This document shows, one piece after another, positions 1-9,691 of a stretch of DNA of 64,000 nucleotides. The translations under genes were made by a program, and so were the position numbers. This DNA is from Bacteroides sedimenti. Lineage in GTDB: Bacteria > Bacteroidota > Bacteroidia > Bacteroidales > Bacteroidaceae. Location: positions 496,001 to 560,000 of the forward strand of contig NZ_AP028055.1 in NCBI RefSeq assembly GCF_040365225.1, read 5' to 3'. The notes under the pieces are model-generated. The model did not search any database, had not been told where the DNA came from, and worked only from the letters and a program-made list of their open reading frames with translations. The number at the start of each line of letters is the position of its first letter. Position 1 is the first letter of the stretch.

Positions 1-100
1 ATTAATAACATTTTTAAGGTATTTTGGTTCACCTCCTTTTCCTAAAGTAAAAACGGATATTTTAGAATGAATATTATAAAACCCTTAAAAGTTTAACAAA
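1..100 (+). other. Leader upstream of gapA
   Basis: AT-rich non-coding stretch ending at the gapA start codon. I see no clear TAnnTTTG promoter element and no Shine-Dalgarno site, which is normal for Bacteroidota. The promoter may lie outside the window. Confidence 0.4.
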
Positions 101-1111
101 ATGATTAAAGTAGGTATTAATGGATTCGGCCGTATCGGACGTTTTGTATTCCGTGCTGCTCAAACAAGAAACGATATCCAAATCGTTGGTATTAACGACC
201 TTTGCCCAGTAGATTACTTGGCATACATGTTGAAATATGATACAATGCACGGTCAGTTCGACGGAACTATCGAAGCAGATGTTGAAAACAGCCAATTGAT
301 CGTTAACGGTCAAGCTATCCGTATCACAGCTGAAAGAAACCCAGCTGACTTGAAATGGGATGCAGTAGGTGCAGAATACGTAGTTGAGTCTACTGGTTTG
401 TTCTTGACTCAAGAAAAAGCTCAGGCTCACATCCAGGCTGGTGCTAAATATGTTGTAATGTCAGCTCCTTCTTCAGATAGCACTCCAATGTTCGTTTGCG
501 GTGTTAATGAAAAATCATACGTAAAAGGTACTCAGTTCGTATCTAACGCTTCTTGTACTACTAACTGTTTGGCTCCTATCGCTAAAGTATTGAACGACAA
601 GTTCGGTATCCTTGACGGTTTGATGACTACAGTTCACTCTACAACTGCAACTCAGAAAACAGTTGACGGTCCTTCTATGAAAGACTGGAGAGGTGGTCGT
701 GCTGCTTCTGGCAACATTATCCCTTCATCTACTGGTGCTGCTAAAGCTGTAGGTAAAGTAATTCCTGAATTGAATGGCAAATTGACTGGTATGTCAATGC
801 GTGTTCCTACTTTGGACGTTTCTGTAGTTGACTTGACAGTTAACTTGGCAAAACCAGCTACTTATGCTGAAATTTGCGCTGCAATGAAAGAAGCTTCTGA
901 AGGCGAACTGAAAGGCGTTCTTGGTTACACTGAAGATGCAGTTGTTTCTTCTGACTTCTTGGGTGACACCCGTACTTCTATCTTCGATGCAAAAGCTGGT
1001 ATCGCTTTAACTGATACTTTCGTAAAAGTTGTATCTTGGTATGATAACGAAATCGGTTACTCAAACAAAGTTCTTGACCTGGTTGCTCACATGGCATCAG
1101 TTAACGCATAA
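101..1111 (+). CDS. gapA: Type I glyceraldehyde-3-phosphate dehydrogenase
   Basis: Cytosolic NAD-dependent glyceraldehyde-3-phosphate dehydrogenase of glycolysis and gluconeogenesis, oxidising glyceraldehyde-3-phosphate to 1,3-bisphosphoglycerate. The 336-residue length is normal for the family. The N-terminal Rossmann start INGFGRIGR is at residues 6-14. The active-site motif SNASCTTNCLAPI places the catalytic Cys at residue 152, and the general-base His is in TVHS near residue 179. The C-terminal WYDNEIGYS signature is present. The codon usage looks optimised, as expected of a highly expressed gene. A strong intrinsic terminator follows directly, so the gene is probably transcribed alone. 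Confidence 0.98.
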   Translation: MIKVGINGFGRIGRFVFRAAQTRNDIQIVGINDLCPVDYLAYMLKYDTMHGQFDGTIEADVENSQLIVNGQAIRITAERNPADLKWDAVGAEYVVESTGLFLTQEKAQAHIQAGAKYVVMSAPSSDSTPMFVCGVNEKSYVKGTQFVSNASCTTNCLAPIAKVLNDKFGILDGLMTTVHSTTATQKTVDGPSMKDWRGGRAASGNIIPSSTGAAKAVGKVIPELNGKLTGMSMRVPTLDVSVVDLTVNLAKPATYAEICAAMKEASEGELKGVLGYTEDAVVSSDFLGDTRTSIFDAKAGIALTDTFVKVVSWYDNEIGYSNKVLDLVAHMASVNA

Positions 1112-1132
1112 GAAACTTTTCTTTAAATATAG

Positions 1133-1165
1133 AAAGCCGTTCCGGATAACCGGAGCGGCTTTTTT
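1133..1165 (+). terminator. Intrinsic terminator of gapA
   Basis: A 12-bp stem (AAGCCGTTCCGG pairing with CCGGAGCGGCTT, one G-T wobble) with the loop ATAA is followed by a run of T. It lies about 20 nt after the gapA stop. Confidence 0.93.
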
Positions 1166-1251
1166 ACGTCTCTACTTTTCCCCATTCAGATTATCTGAAA
1201 ATGTAAAACTCCTTTTTTAAGTCGAAGGTTTATATATTCAAGAAAATTGCG

Positions 1252-1259
1252 TAAGTTTG
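1252..1259 (+). promoter_or_regulatory. Bacteroidota -7 element upstream of miaA
   Basis: TAAGTTTG is an exact match to the TAnnTTTG -7 consensus, 23 nt before the ATG at 1283. It overlaps a possible upstream TTG start, so it argues for the ATG start. I see no clear -33 TTTG. Confidence 0.6.
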
Positions 1260-1282
1260 TACACACTATTACTTGTGCATTT

Positions 1283-2200
1283 ATGGCGAATTTCGACTTA
1301 ATTACTATATTAGGACCCACAGCCTCAGGGAAAACCTCGTTTGCTGCCGCTTTGGCGTATGAATTGGATACAGAGATTATCAGTGCCGATTCACGCCAGA
1401 TATACAAGCAGATGGATTTGGGGACCGGGAAAGACCTGGAAGATTATACGGTGAATGGCAAACAGATTCCGTATCATCTTATTGATATTGCCGAACCTGG
1501 ATACAAGTATAATGTGTTTGAATATCAACGTGATTTTCTTATGGCTTATGATTCAATTATACATAAAGGTAAATTGCCCATTCTTTGTGGTGGAACCGGC
1601 ATGTATCTGGAATCTGTATTAAAAGGATATAAACTAATTCCGGTACCTGAAAATAAGGTGTTGCGGGAAAGACTAGCAGACAAATCGCTTCAGGAGCTGA
1701 CTGAAATTCTGGAAAGCTACAAAACTCTTCATAATTCTACAGATGTTGATACTGCTAAACGAGCTATCCGTGCCATTGAAATTGAAGAGTATTATCTGAA
1801 AGAAGATATCAGACAGCGAGAGTTCCCAAAACTGAACAGTCTTATTATAGGTGTGGATATTGACAGGGAGCTCAGAAGGAAAAAAATATCGGATCGCCTT
1901 CGACAACGGCTCGATGCTGGCATGGTAGATGAGGTTAAAAAGATTCTGGAACAGGGTATTTCTCCCGAAGATCTGATCTATTATGGCTTGGAATATAAAT
2001 ATCTCACATTATATATTACCTCTAAGATCACTTACGAGGAGATGGTTTCGCAACTGGAGATAGCCATTCATCAGTTTGCCAAGAGGCAGATGACTTGGTT
2101 TCGTGGCATGGAGCGCAGAGGTTTTACTATTCATTGGCTGGATGCGACGCTGCCCATGCAAGATAAAATAGAACGAGTAAAATGTTTACTTAACAGCTGA
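1283..2200 (+). CDS. miaA: tRNA dimethylallyltransferase MiaA
   Basis: Transfers a dimethylallyl group to N6 of A37 in tRNAs that read UNN codons. The P-loop GPTASGKT is at residues 11-18 from the chosen start, followed by SADSRQIYKQMDLGTGK, which is typical of the family. The frame is open from a TTG at 1247, but ATG 1283 gives MANFDLITILGPTASGKT, matches the family's usual N-terminus, and sits just downstream of a -7 promoter element. The resulting 305 residues is the expected length. The next gene starts 5 nt after the stop, so miaA probably begins an operon with the lipid kinase and kdsA. Confidence 0.95.
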   Translation: MANFDLITILGPTASGKTSFAAALAYELDTEIISADSRQIYKQMDLGTGKDLEDYTVNGKQIPYHLIDIAEPGYKYNVFEYQRDFLMAYDSIIHKGKLPILCGGTGMYLESVLKGYKLIPVPENKVLRERLADKSLQELTEILESYKTLHNSTDVDTAKRAIRAIEIEEYYLKEDIRQREFPKLNSLIIGVDIDRELRRKKISDRLRQRLDAGMVDEVKKILEQGISPEDLIYYGLEYKYLTLYITSKITYEEMVSQLEIAIHQFAKRQMTWFRGMERRGFTIHWLDATLPMQDKIERVKCLLNS

Positions 2201-2205
2201 TTTTT

Positions 2206-3132
2206 ATGAATATAGATCCAAATAAATGGGGGGTTATTTACAACCCCAAAGCAGGCACAAGAAAAGCCCAAAAACGATGGAAAGAGATAAAAGAATACAT
2301 CGAAAGCAAGAATGTGGATTTTGACTATGTTCAGTCCGAAGGATTTGGTACGGTGGAAGTGCTGGCTCGTTCGTATGCCAGTGAAGGATACCGTACAATA
2401 GTTGTGGTTGGGGGAGATGGTGCATTGAACGATGCAATTAACGGAATTCTTACCTCTACAGCTGAAAACGTGAGTGATATTGCGATTGGGATTATTCCAA
2501 ACGGGATTGGAAACGATTTTGCCCGTTTCTGGAATATCAATTTAGATTACAAAGAGGCAGTGGATTGGATTATCAATAATCGCAGGAAGAAAATTGATGT
2601 GGGTTACTGCTCCTATTTTGATGCACATAAGCATGAACGTCGTTATTTTCTCAATGCACTTAATATTGGTTTGGGAGCCCGTATTGTGAAGATATCCGAT
2701 CAAACAAAACGTTTCTGGGGTATAAAATCTATTTCTTTCCTGGCTGCATTGTTTTTGATTTTCTTTGAACGCAAGCTTTACAGAATGCACCTGAAGATTA
2801 ATGATGAGCATGTGCGGGGAAGAATAATGACGGTTTGTATTGGGAATGCAAATGGTTATGGACAAACACCTAATGCTGTACCATATAATGGCTGGCTGGA
2901 TGTTTCCGTTATTTACCGTCCTGAACCCTTGCAGTTGATATCAGGACTCTGGATGTTACTTCAGGGGCGAATACTTAATCATAAGGTTGTGAAGCCTTAC
3001 CGTACAAAAATGGTACGCGTTTACAAAGCCAGGAATGCTTCAGCCGATGTTGATGGACGAATTCTTCCAAATCATTACCCTCTCGAAGTGGGTATTCTGA
3101 GCGAAGCTATTACATTGATTATACCTAATTAA
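2206..3132 (+). CDS. Diacylglycerol kinase-like lipid kinase (DAGK catalytic family)
   Basis: A 308-residue lipid kinase of the YegS/BmrU/DgkB group. The nucleotide-binding motif VVVGGDGALNDAINGI is near residues 65-80 and GIIPNGIGNDFAR near residues 95-107. The C-terminal half has the beta-sandwich pattern of the family. It probably phosphorylates diacylglycerol or a related lipid at the inner membrane face; in Bacteroides a sphingoid substrate is also possible. Substrate cannot be read from sequence. Spacing to miaA (5 nt) and kdsA (2 nt) points to one transcript. Confidence 0.88.
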   Translation: MNIDPNKWGVIYNPKAGTRKAQKRWKEIKEYIESKNVDFDYVQSEGFGTVEVLARSYASEGYRTIVVVGGDGALNDAINGILTSTAENVSDIAIGIIPNGIGNDFARFWNINLDYKEAVDWIINNRRKKIDVGYCSYFDAHKHERRYFLNALNIGLGARIVKISDQTKRFWGIKSISFLAALFLIFFERKLYRMHLKINDEHVRGRIMTVCIGNANGYGQTPNAVPYNGWLDVSVIYRPEPLQLISGLWMLLQGRILNHKVVKPYRTKMVRVYKARNASADVDGRILPNHYPLEVGILSEAITLIIPN

Positions 3133-3134
3133 AT

Positions 3135-3941
3135 ATGAATATTAAAGATTTAAAAAATAGTGATTCCGGCAATTTCTTTTTGCTGGCTGGTCCTTGTGTG
3201 ATTGAAGGGGAGGAGATGGCTCTTCGTATTGCAGAACATATTGTGAAAATTACAGATAAGCTTTGTATCCCTTATGTTTTTAAAGGGTCTTATCGGAAAG
3301 CAAATCGTTCACGACTTGATTCATTTATGGGCATTGGTGACGAAAAAGCCTTGAAAATTCTCAGAAAGGTGAATGAAACCTTTGGAGTGCCGACTGTAAC
3401 GGATATTCATACTGCCGAAGAAGCTGTGATGGCTGCTGAATATGTAGATGTTCTTCAGATTCCGGCTTTCTTATGTCGGCAAACTGATTTGTTGGTGGCT
3501 GCTGCTAAAACTGGAAAAATTGTCAATATCAAGAAAGGGCAGTTCCTTTCTCCGGGAGCAATGCAGTTTGCTGCGAACAAGGTAGTTGAAGCCGGTAATA
3601 ATAATGTTATGCTGACCGAACGTGGTACAACTTTCGGATATCAGGATCTGATTGTGGATTATCGTGGTATTCCTGAAATGCAGAAATTTGGATTTCCTGT
3701 CATACTTGATGTAACTCATTCTCTGCAGCAACCTAACCAGACCAGCGGGGTGACTGGTGGTATGCCTCAGTTAATTGAAACTGTAGCCAAAGCTGGCGTT
3801 GCAGTTGGTGTCGATGGATTGTTTATTGAAACGCATGAACATCCCGCTTTGGCTAAAAGTGATGGCGCTAATATGTTGCAGTTAGATCTGCTCGAAGGAC
3901 TCCTTACTAAATTGGTTCGAATACGTGAAGCTATAAAATAG
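3135..3941 (+). CDS. kdsA: 3-deoxy-8-phosphooctulonate synthase (KDO-8-P synthase)
   Basis: Condenses phosphoenolpyruvate with arabinose-5-phosphate to form KDO-8-phosphate for the lipopolysaccharide core. The 268-residue length is normal. The NeuB/DAHP-fold signatures are visible: LAGPCVIEGEE at the N-terminus, FKGSYRKANRSR near residue 55, and a QIPAFLCRQTDLL motif. A DVTHSLQQPN segment lies near residue 195. It is the last gene of the miaA operon. Its stop codon directly abuts the stop of the convergent regulator gene with no spacer, and I see no terminator between them. Confidence 0.96.
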   Translation: MNIKDLKNSDSGNFFLLAGPCVIEGEEMALRIAEHIVKITDKLCIPYVFKGSYRKANRSRLDSFMGIGDEKALKILRKVNETFGVPTVTDIHTAEEAVMAAEYVDVLQIPAFLCRQTDLLVAAAKTGKIVNIKKGQFLSPGAMQFAANKVVEAGNNNVMLTERGTTFGYQDLIVDYRGIPEMQKFGFPVILDVTHSLQQPNQTSGVTGGMPQLIETVAKAGVAVGVDGLFIETHEHPALAKSDGANMLQLDLLEGLLTKLVRIREAIK

Positions 3942-4643
3942 TTAACCGATTTTACTTATCTTTTTCAACTTTTCCTCGTCGATAATCTTTATCTTTCTTC
4001 CATCAATAGAGATTATTCGCTCGTTGGCAAAGTTGGAAAGGGTTCGTATAGCATTAGAAGTGGTCATATTCGAAAGATTGGCCAAATCCTCACGTGACAG
4101 GTAAATGCTAAGTGTTGACCCATCTTCTTCTAGGCCATAATTATCTTTAAGGAATATTAACGATTCAGCAAGACGTCCGCGAATGTGCTTTTGAGTAAGG
4201 TTTACGGTTCTTTCGTCTGCAATGCCCAAGTCAATTGATAGCTGCCTGATGAAGAACATTGCCAACTCGTTGTTCTGGCTGATAAGTGTCATTATTGTCT
4301 CCATAGGTATCATACAGATTGTTGAAGGCTCGAAAGCTGCCGCAGCTGTCAGATAGTCTTCTTGTGCAAAATAAGCACGGTAGCCAAAATATTCCACAGG
4401 TTTAATCATACGAATTATTTGGCTTCTACCTCCAACGCCATCCTTGTAGATTTTAACTTTTCCGTTGAGAAGGCACATAAGATGGGTGGGGGTTTCTCCC
4501 TCACAGTATATTATTTCGTTTTTTTTATAACTCTGAACGGTAAAGTTTTTCATTAGATATTCTCTTTGCTCTTCATTCAAAGGATACCACATGTCGGCAA
4601 TATGTTCTGATATTACTGCTTCAGATAAATTTTTCTTGACCAT
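3942..4643 (-). CDS. Crp/Fnr-family transcriptional regulator
   Basis: 233 residues with an N-terminal cyclic-nucleotide-binding-like beta barrel (about residues 25-140; ...EIIYCEGETPTHLMCLLNGKVKIYKDG...) and a C-terminal winged helix with YLSREDLANLSNMTTSNAIR as the likely recognition helix region. No FNR-type cysteine cluster is seen, so an oxygen-sensing Fe-S form is unlikely. Many Bacteroides carry such orphan regulators next to kdsA/miaA; the effector is unknown. A -7 element is present upstream. Confidence 0.9.
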   Translation of the reverse strand: MVKKNLSEAVISEHIADMWYPLNEEQREYLMKNFTVQSYKKNEIIYCEGETPTHLMCLLNGKVKIYKDGVGGRSQIIRMIKPVEYFGYRAYFAQEDYLTAAAAFEPSTICMIPMETIMTLISQNNELAMFFIRQLSIDLGIADERTVNLTQKHIRGRLAESLIFLKDNYGLEEDGSTLSIYLSREDLANLSNMTTSNAIRTLSNFANERIISIDGRKIKIIDEEKLKKISKIG

Positions 4644-4674
4644 AGTATGTGTTATATAACCGTGTTATAAAGCA

Positions 4675-4682
4675 CAAATGTA
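4675..4682 (-). promoter_or_regulatory. Bacteroidota -7 element of the Crp/Fnr gene
   Basis: On the minus strand it reads TACATTTG, matching TAnnTTTG, 32 nt before the start codon. A -33 TTTG is not evident. Confidence 0.5.
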
Positions 4683-4742
4683 TAAAAAATAAATTGAATT
4701 AATGAATTTTATGAGAAAAAAGTAATTGTTTGCCTTTCTTGA

Positions 4743-4786
4743 AATAAAAAAAGTTTTGCAAAGTCGACAGAGACTTTGCAAAACTT
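4743..4786 (-). terminator. Terminator downstream of glnN
   Basis: A perfect 15-bp stem (4751-4765 with 4772-4786) and a 6-nt loop; on the minus strand it is followed by TTTTTATTTC. It lies about 100 nt past the glnN stop and isolates glnN from the regulator gene. Confidence 0.92.
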
Positions 4787-4884
4787 GCATAATAGTTTAT
4801 TAGTTTGATATAACGAATGTTATACTTTAATATTTCTCCTTTATACAAGAGGAGGAATGCAAATAACGTATATGGTTTTATATT

Positions 4885-7083
4885 TTACTTAGCAAATAAC
4901 AGTTCACGATATTTTGGTAATGGCCATATCTCGTCATCTACCTCCATTTCAAGGTGATCAATGTGATCACGGATCAGTTCAAGGAATGGGCGAACTTTCT
5001 CTTCGTAGGAAAACGCCTTTTCTTCCTGACTCTCAATTCTGTTGGCTACCTTACGAGCTTCAATCATTTCTTTAACCAATTTCTTTATTTCAGTTACGCG
5101 ATGAGAAATTTCCTTTATAAGTTCTTTTCGATCGTGACTTAGTTCATTAAATTCCTCTGCTGAGAAGATTTCTTTCATTCCTCTAATGTTGTCCAGTAGT
5201 CTGTTTTGGTAAGTAATTGCTATTGGAACAATATGATTTATGGCGAGGTCTCCCAGTACACGGCTTTCAATCTGTACTTTCATGGTGTACTTTTCCAGTT
5301 CCACTTCAATACGGCTTGTCAACTCTGTTTCATTGAAGATTTTTTCTCCGATCAATACTTCGCGTGCTTGTTTATCTCCGTATTTCATCAAAGCTTCTGG
5401 AACGTGGCAGATATTGGTTAGCCCTCTTCGTGCTGCCTCTTCTTTCCATTGGTCTGAATATCCATCACCTTCAAAACGAATAGATTTAGATGCGATGATG
5501 GTTTCTTTCAATATTCTGAAAATGGCTTCGTCGCGGCCCACACCTTCGTTCATCAGCTTATCCACAGATGCTTTGAATTCATTAAGCTGATGTGCCATAG
5601 CTGCATTGATAGCAATCATAGCTGCAGCACAGTTGGATGATGACCCGGCAGCGCGGAATTCAAAACGGTTTCCAGTAAAGGCAAACGGAGAGGTTCGGTT
5701 CCTATCGGTATTATCAAGAAGAATTTCTGGAATGCGTCCGATTCCCAATTTTAAAATTGTTTTTTCTTCCGGAGTCATTTTGGTATTTCCTGCTTGTTCT
5801 ACCTGTTCTACTATTTCATCGAGCTTGTTAGAAAGATGTTTGCCCAGAAATATTGAAAGAATTGCCGGTGGAGCTTCATTGGCACCAAGACGATGGCTGT
5901 TGCTTGCACTGGAAATTGAAGCACGAAGCAGATCCTGGTTCTTATATACCATCATCAGCACATTAACGATAAAGGTAATAAAAAGCATGTTTCCTTTAGG
6001 GTTTTTGCCTGGTGCAAAAAGGTTGATACCGGTGTCTGTACATAAAGACCAGTTATTGTGTTTCCCCGATCCGTTGATTCCGCTAAATGGTTTTTCGTGG
6101 AAAAGCACATTGAAATTGTGTTTCTGGGCAATTCGCTTCATTAAATCCATTACCAACTGGTTGTGGTCATTTGCCAAATTGACATTCTCAAATATCGGAG
6201 CCAGTTCAAACTGATTTGGAGCCACTTCGTTATGACGTGTTTTTGCCGGTATGCCCAATTTGTGACATTCGAGCTCCAATTCCTTCATGAAACTAGTTAC
6301 ACGTGGAGGGATCGATCCAAAGTAATGATCCTCCAACTGTTGGTCTTTTGCTGAAGAATGCCCCATCAATGTGCGTCCGGTAAGACATAAATCGGGGCGG
6401 GCATTGAACAATGCACTATCTACTAAAAAGTATTCCTGTTCCCAACCCAGGTTAGCAAATACTTTAGTTACGTTCTTGTCAAAAAGCTGACAAACTTCAG
6501 TTGCTGCTTTATCAACTGCAGCAAGAGCTTTTAATAGAGGCGTTTTATAGTCTAATGCCTCGCCGGTGTATGAAATAAAGATAGTAGGTATACAGAGTGT
6601 TGAATCTACAATAAACGCAGGTGAAGAAACATCCCATGCTGTATATCCGCGTGCTTCGAAAGTATTTCTGATACCCCCGTTAGGAAATGAAGAAGCATCT
6701 GGCTCCTGCTGTATAAGAAGTTTCCCTGAAAAACGCTCAATTACATCCATATCGTCACCAAACTCAATAAATCCGTCATGCTTTTCGGCGGTTCCATCTG
6801 TTAAAGGCTGAAACCAGTGGGTGTAATGAGTAACATTAAAAGATTTAGCCCAGCTTTTCATTCCGTTGGCAATAAGATCTGCCATTTCTCTACTGATTGG
6901 AGTTCCTTTTTCTATTGCATTCATTACTGCCTTGAAGGCCTCTTTGGGGAGAAATTCCTGCATATTCTTTCTATCGAATACGTGACTACCGTAATAATCG
7001 GATAATTTGTTGGAAGGATTTGAAATTTCTATAGGTTTTCTGTTTGCAAGCTCCTGTAGAGCAAAAAAACGCATTTTGGACAT
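4885..7083 (-). CDS. glnN: Glutamine synthetase type III
   Basis: ATP-dependent ligation of ammonia to glutamate, the main ammonium assimilation step. At 732 residues it matches the large GSIII class first described in Bacteroides fragilis, not the ~470-residue GSI. Visible GS features are GIPAKTRHNEVAPNQFELAP (glutamate/metal binding), FSGINGSGKHNNWS, and the arginine-rich segment GNRFEFRAAGSS. The C-terminal part is helical. It is monocistronic, with its own -7 element and a strong terminator. An inverted repeat near the promoter may be an operator. Confidence 0.97.
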   Translation of the reverse strand: MSKMRFFALQELANRKPIEISNPSNKLSDYYGSHVFDRKNMQEFLPKEAFKAVMNAIEKGTPISREMADLIANGMKSWAKSFNVTHYTHWFQPLTDGTAEKHDGFIEFGDDMDVIERFSGKLLIQQEPDASSFPNGGIRNTFEARGYTAWDVSSPAFIVDSTLCIPTIFISYTGEALDYKTPLLKALAAVDKAATEVCQLFDKNVTKVFANLGWEQEYFLVDSALFNARPDLCLTGRTLMGHSSAKDQQLEDHYFGSIPPRVTSFMKELELECHKLGIPAKTRHNEVAPNQFELAPIFENVNLANDHNQLVMDLMKRIAQKHNFNVLFHEKPFSGINGSGKHNNWSLCTDTGINLFAPGKNPKGNMLFITFIVNVLMMVYKNQDLLRASISSASNSHRLGANEAPPAILSIFLGKHLSNKLDEIVEQVEQAGNTKMTPEEKTILKLGIGRIPEILLDNTDRNRTSPFAFTGNRFEFRAAGSSSNCAAAMIAINAAMAHQLNEFKASVDKLMNEGVGRDEAIFRILKETIIASKSIRFEGDGYSDQWKEEAARRGLTNICHVPEALMKYGDKQAREVLIGEKIFNETELTSRIEVELEKYTMKVQIESRVLGDLAINHIVPIAITYQNRLLDNIRGMKEIFSAEEFNELSHDRKELIKEISHRVTEIKKLVKEMIEARKVANRIESQEEKAFSYEEKVRPFLELIRDHIDHLEMEVDDEIWPLPKYRELLFAK

Positions 7084-7112
7084 AAGTGCTCTTATTTTTA
7101 TGGTTGTTTGCG

Positions 7113-7158
7113 CAAAAGTAATGTAATTATTTAAAATACCCCCTAATGAAAAGGGGTA
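7113..7158 (-). promoter_or_regulatory. glnN promoter -7 element with upstream dyad
   Basis: The minus strand reads TACTTTTG at 7120-7113, a match to TAnnTTTG, about 30 nt before the glnN start. Just upstream is an inverted repeat, TACCCC (7137-7142) with GGGGTA (7153-7158), where a regulator could bind. The role of the dyad is a guess. The rest of the 284-nt divergent spacer (to 7367) is AT-rich, with one further TACCCCC copy near 7188-7196. Confidence 0.45.
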
Positions 7159-7367
7159 AAATTATAATAATGATGAAAAAATATTGTATACCCCCATTTT
7201 TATCATATCCATCGAATGATGAAATATATAGTTCTATCTGATTAATAATCGTTGAAAATCATTATATTCACGCAAATTATTAAGTGAAAACATCATCCTG
7301 TTTGAATTTTAATTCGTTTATAATAGGAGACTTTTAATTTTTATCCATTTAATTAAATCAGGAGTAA

Positions 7368-9572
7368 TTGAAACATCGTTTCTTACACATATGGTTATTT
7401 GTTTACGCTCTAATTTTTGTCCCTTATTCAAGTGTGGCAACAGAGATTAATATTGGACTGAATAAACATCAGAAACCGATGGACTCCATTCTTGATAGCA
7501 TCCTGTGCAATTCGGCACTGTACGAGAAGATTATAGAAAGCTATGATGCGCAGCTTTATATTAAAAGGAGTATGAAAGTTAAAAAGAAGAACTTTCTCCT
7601 CTATTTTGCTCCGTATACTTTGAGGCAAGCCCAAAAAGTAAAAAACAATATTACCGAGTCGATAAACGAACTCCATTATACAGCACCAAATATTTATGAT
7701 CAGAGAGTAAAAGCAATTTATGGAAATAATCTCTATCTGCAGGGAGTTACTAATATTATTGCTCCTTATTTTAAAATTAACATCTACTCCTCTTCTTCCT
7801 TATTATATAATAAGCTAATTTCTCCACTTGCCTCTAATGCCAGGAATCATTATACATATCGATTAGATTCATTATGGAAGATTGGAGATGGTACTTTTTA
7901 CAAGATAAAGATCATTCCAAAGAATTTAAGTTATCAACTTGTGAGTGGATATATGATTGTCGAGGATCGATCCTGGAAAGTACGTGAACTATATCTGATG
8001 GTTAGTTCTGAGTATATGCATTATAATATAAGAATATTTATGGGGAGAGAAAAAGGAGAGGAGTATTTGCCGGTAAAGTTTGATATTGATGAGTTTGTTA
8101 ACTCAATGGGAAATGTAATTAATACCAATTATACTGCTCTGCTAACTTATAAAAATATATGTCTGGCCACATCGGTTCCTATTCGTACTAAAAATAAATA
8201 TGATTTATCTGAAGCTTTTTCTTTAAGTTGTGATAAAGATTCGTGTATTACAGATAGTTTGCAATTTTCGCGTCTGCGTCCGATACCATTGAGTGAAAAA
8301 GAAAAAACACTCTACCGGGATTATTTTATTTTCAAGGATAGTTTTTATTATTCCAACGGAAAGATTAAGAAAAAAGATCTCAACTTCTGGGGACAGGCAG
8401 GGGAATTGTTATTGAAAAGTTATACTATTGATTTTTCTTCATTAGGCAGTGTTCGTTGTTCGCCCATCATAAATCCTTTTTTATTGAATTATAGCCATAA
8501 TGATGGATTGTCCTATCGCCAGGAGTTTAAATACAACCGTCTTTTTGCTGATGATCGTCTGCTAAGGGTGGTTCCAAAAGTAGGATATAACTTCAAACGA
8601 AGTGAATTTTATTGGAGTGTGAACTCTGATTATGATTATTGCCCTGCAAGAAGAGCCTCCATTCATTTCAGTTTTGGAAATGGTAACCGTATTTATAGCA
8701 GCAAGGTGGTTGAAAAAATCAAAGATATACCCGATAGCCTGTTTAACTTTGATAAACTGAATCTGGAATATTTCAATGATCTATATTTTGATATTAACCA
8801 CAGCAAGGAGGTAATAAACGGATTATATATAAAAGCTGGTGTAACAATACATCAAAGAGATGCTATAAAGCCATCAAAAATCTATGTGCCTCAACCAAGT
8901 TCAATTTCTCAGAATGAGCAAGATCTTTTAGATGGATTGAAGAATCGTTATATTAGCTTTGCCCCTCGTTTGCAGATATCCTGGACACCCGGACAATATT
9001 ATTATCTGAATGGGAAACGTAAAATCAACCTTTATTCCAGATATCCAACCTTTTCTTTTGATTACGAACGAGGGATAAAAGGAATAATGAGCAGTACCGG
9101 TCAATATGAACGGATAGAATTTGATATGCAGCATCATTTTACGCTAGGGTTGCTGCAGAGTATTTACTTAAGAGCAGGTACAGGAGCATTTACCAATACT
9201 CACGAACTCTATTTTGTTGATTATGTAAATTTGTCCAAGAATAATCTTCCGGTAGGTTGGTACGATGATATTGGTGGAGTATTTCAACTGCTGGATAGTA
9301 GGTGGTACAACTCTTCAAAAAAGTATTTGCGTGCCCATCTTACCTATCAGTCTCCATTCTTATGGTTGAAACATATGAAAAAATATACCAGTTATGTAAT
9401 TAATGAACGAATCTATTTAAATTTGCTCAGTGTTCCTCACCTGAATCCCTATGTTGAACTGGGGTATGGCATAGGTACTCATGTTTTTGATGCTGGAGCT
9501 TTTGTGAGTTTCGAAAAAAACAGTTTTAAACAGATTGGATTCAAATTTACCTTCGAATTATTTAATCGTTGA
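7368..9572 (+). CDS. DUF5686-type outer-membrane protein
   Basis: 734 residues with a signal peptide at about residues 1-24 (hydrophobic HIWLFVYALIFVPYSSVA). The rest alternates hydrophilic and aromatic residues as in a beta barrel, ending in FTFELFNR with an aromatic near the terminus. The pattern resembles the Bacteroidota DUF5686 family, which usually has a carboxypeptidase-like domain at its N-terminus; here that domain is absent. An in-frame TAA (7365-7367) directly precedes TTG 7368, and the next Met is beyond the signal peptide, so the start must be TTG. GGAG lies just upstream of it. Function unknown. Confidence 0.75.
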   Translation: MKHRFLHIWLFVYALIFVPYSSVATEINIGLNKHQKPMDSILDSILCNSALYEKIIESYDAQLYIKRSMKVKKKNFLLYFAPYTLRQAQKVKNNITESINELHYTAPNIYDQRVKAIYGNNLYLQGVTNIIAPYFKINIYSSSSLLYNKLISPLASNARNHYTYRLDSLWKIGDGTFYKIKIIPKNLSYQLVSGYMIVEDRSWKVRELYLMVSSEYMHYNIRIFMGREKGEEYLPVKFDIDEFVNSMGNVINTNYTALLTYKNICLATSVPIRTKNKYDLSEAFSLSCDKDSCITDSLQFSRLRPIPLSEKEKTLYRDYFIFKDSFYYSNGKIKKKDLNFWGQAGELLLKSYTIDFSSLGSVRCSPIINPFLLNYSHNDGLSYRQEFKYNRLFADDRLLRVVPKVGYNFKRSEFYWSVNSDYDYCPARRASIHFSFGNGNRIYSSKVVEKIKDIPDSLFNFDKLNLEYFNDLYFDINHSKEVINGLYIKAGVTIHQRDAIKPSKIYVPQPSSISQNEQDLLDGLKNRYISFAPRLQISWTPGQYYYLNGKRKINLYSRYPTFSFDYERGIKGIMSSTGQYERIEFDMQHHFTLGLLQSIYLRAGTGAFTNTHELYFVDYVNLSKNNLPVGWYDDIGGVFQLLDSRWYNSSKKYLRAHLTYQSPFLWLKHMKKYTSYVINERIYLNLLSVPHLNPYVELGYGIGTHVFDAGAFVSFEKNSFKQIGFKFTFELFNR

Positions 9573-9628
9573 TCCTTAGAATATTAAGAGAAATGCGCTA
9601 AAAATGTTCGAAAAATGATTAAAAAAGA

Positions 9629-9660
9629 TTTGCACAGTATAAAAAAACTGTATATCTTCG
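9629..9660 (+). promoter_or_regulatory. Promoter of tRNA-Ser
   Basis: TTTG (9629-9632), 20 nt, then TATCTTCG (9653-9660), one mismatch from TAnnTTTG. It lies 31 nt upstream of the mature tRNA 5' end. Confidence 0.7.
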
Positions 9661-9691
9661 CATCGCAATTGAAAGATAGCACAACCCTGAA

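Noticed and set aside
5606..6214. A 202-codon plus-strand frame inside glnN
   Set aside because: Antisense to a highly conserved GSIII gene; no start context or family match.
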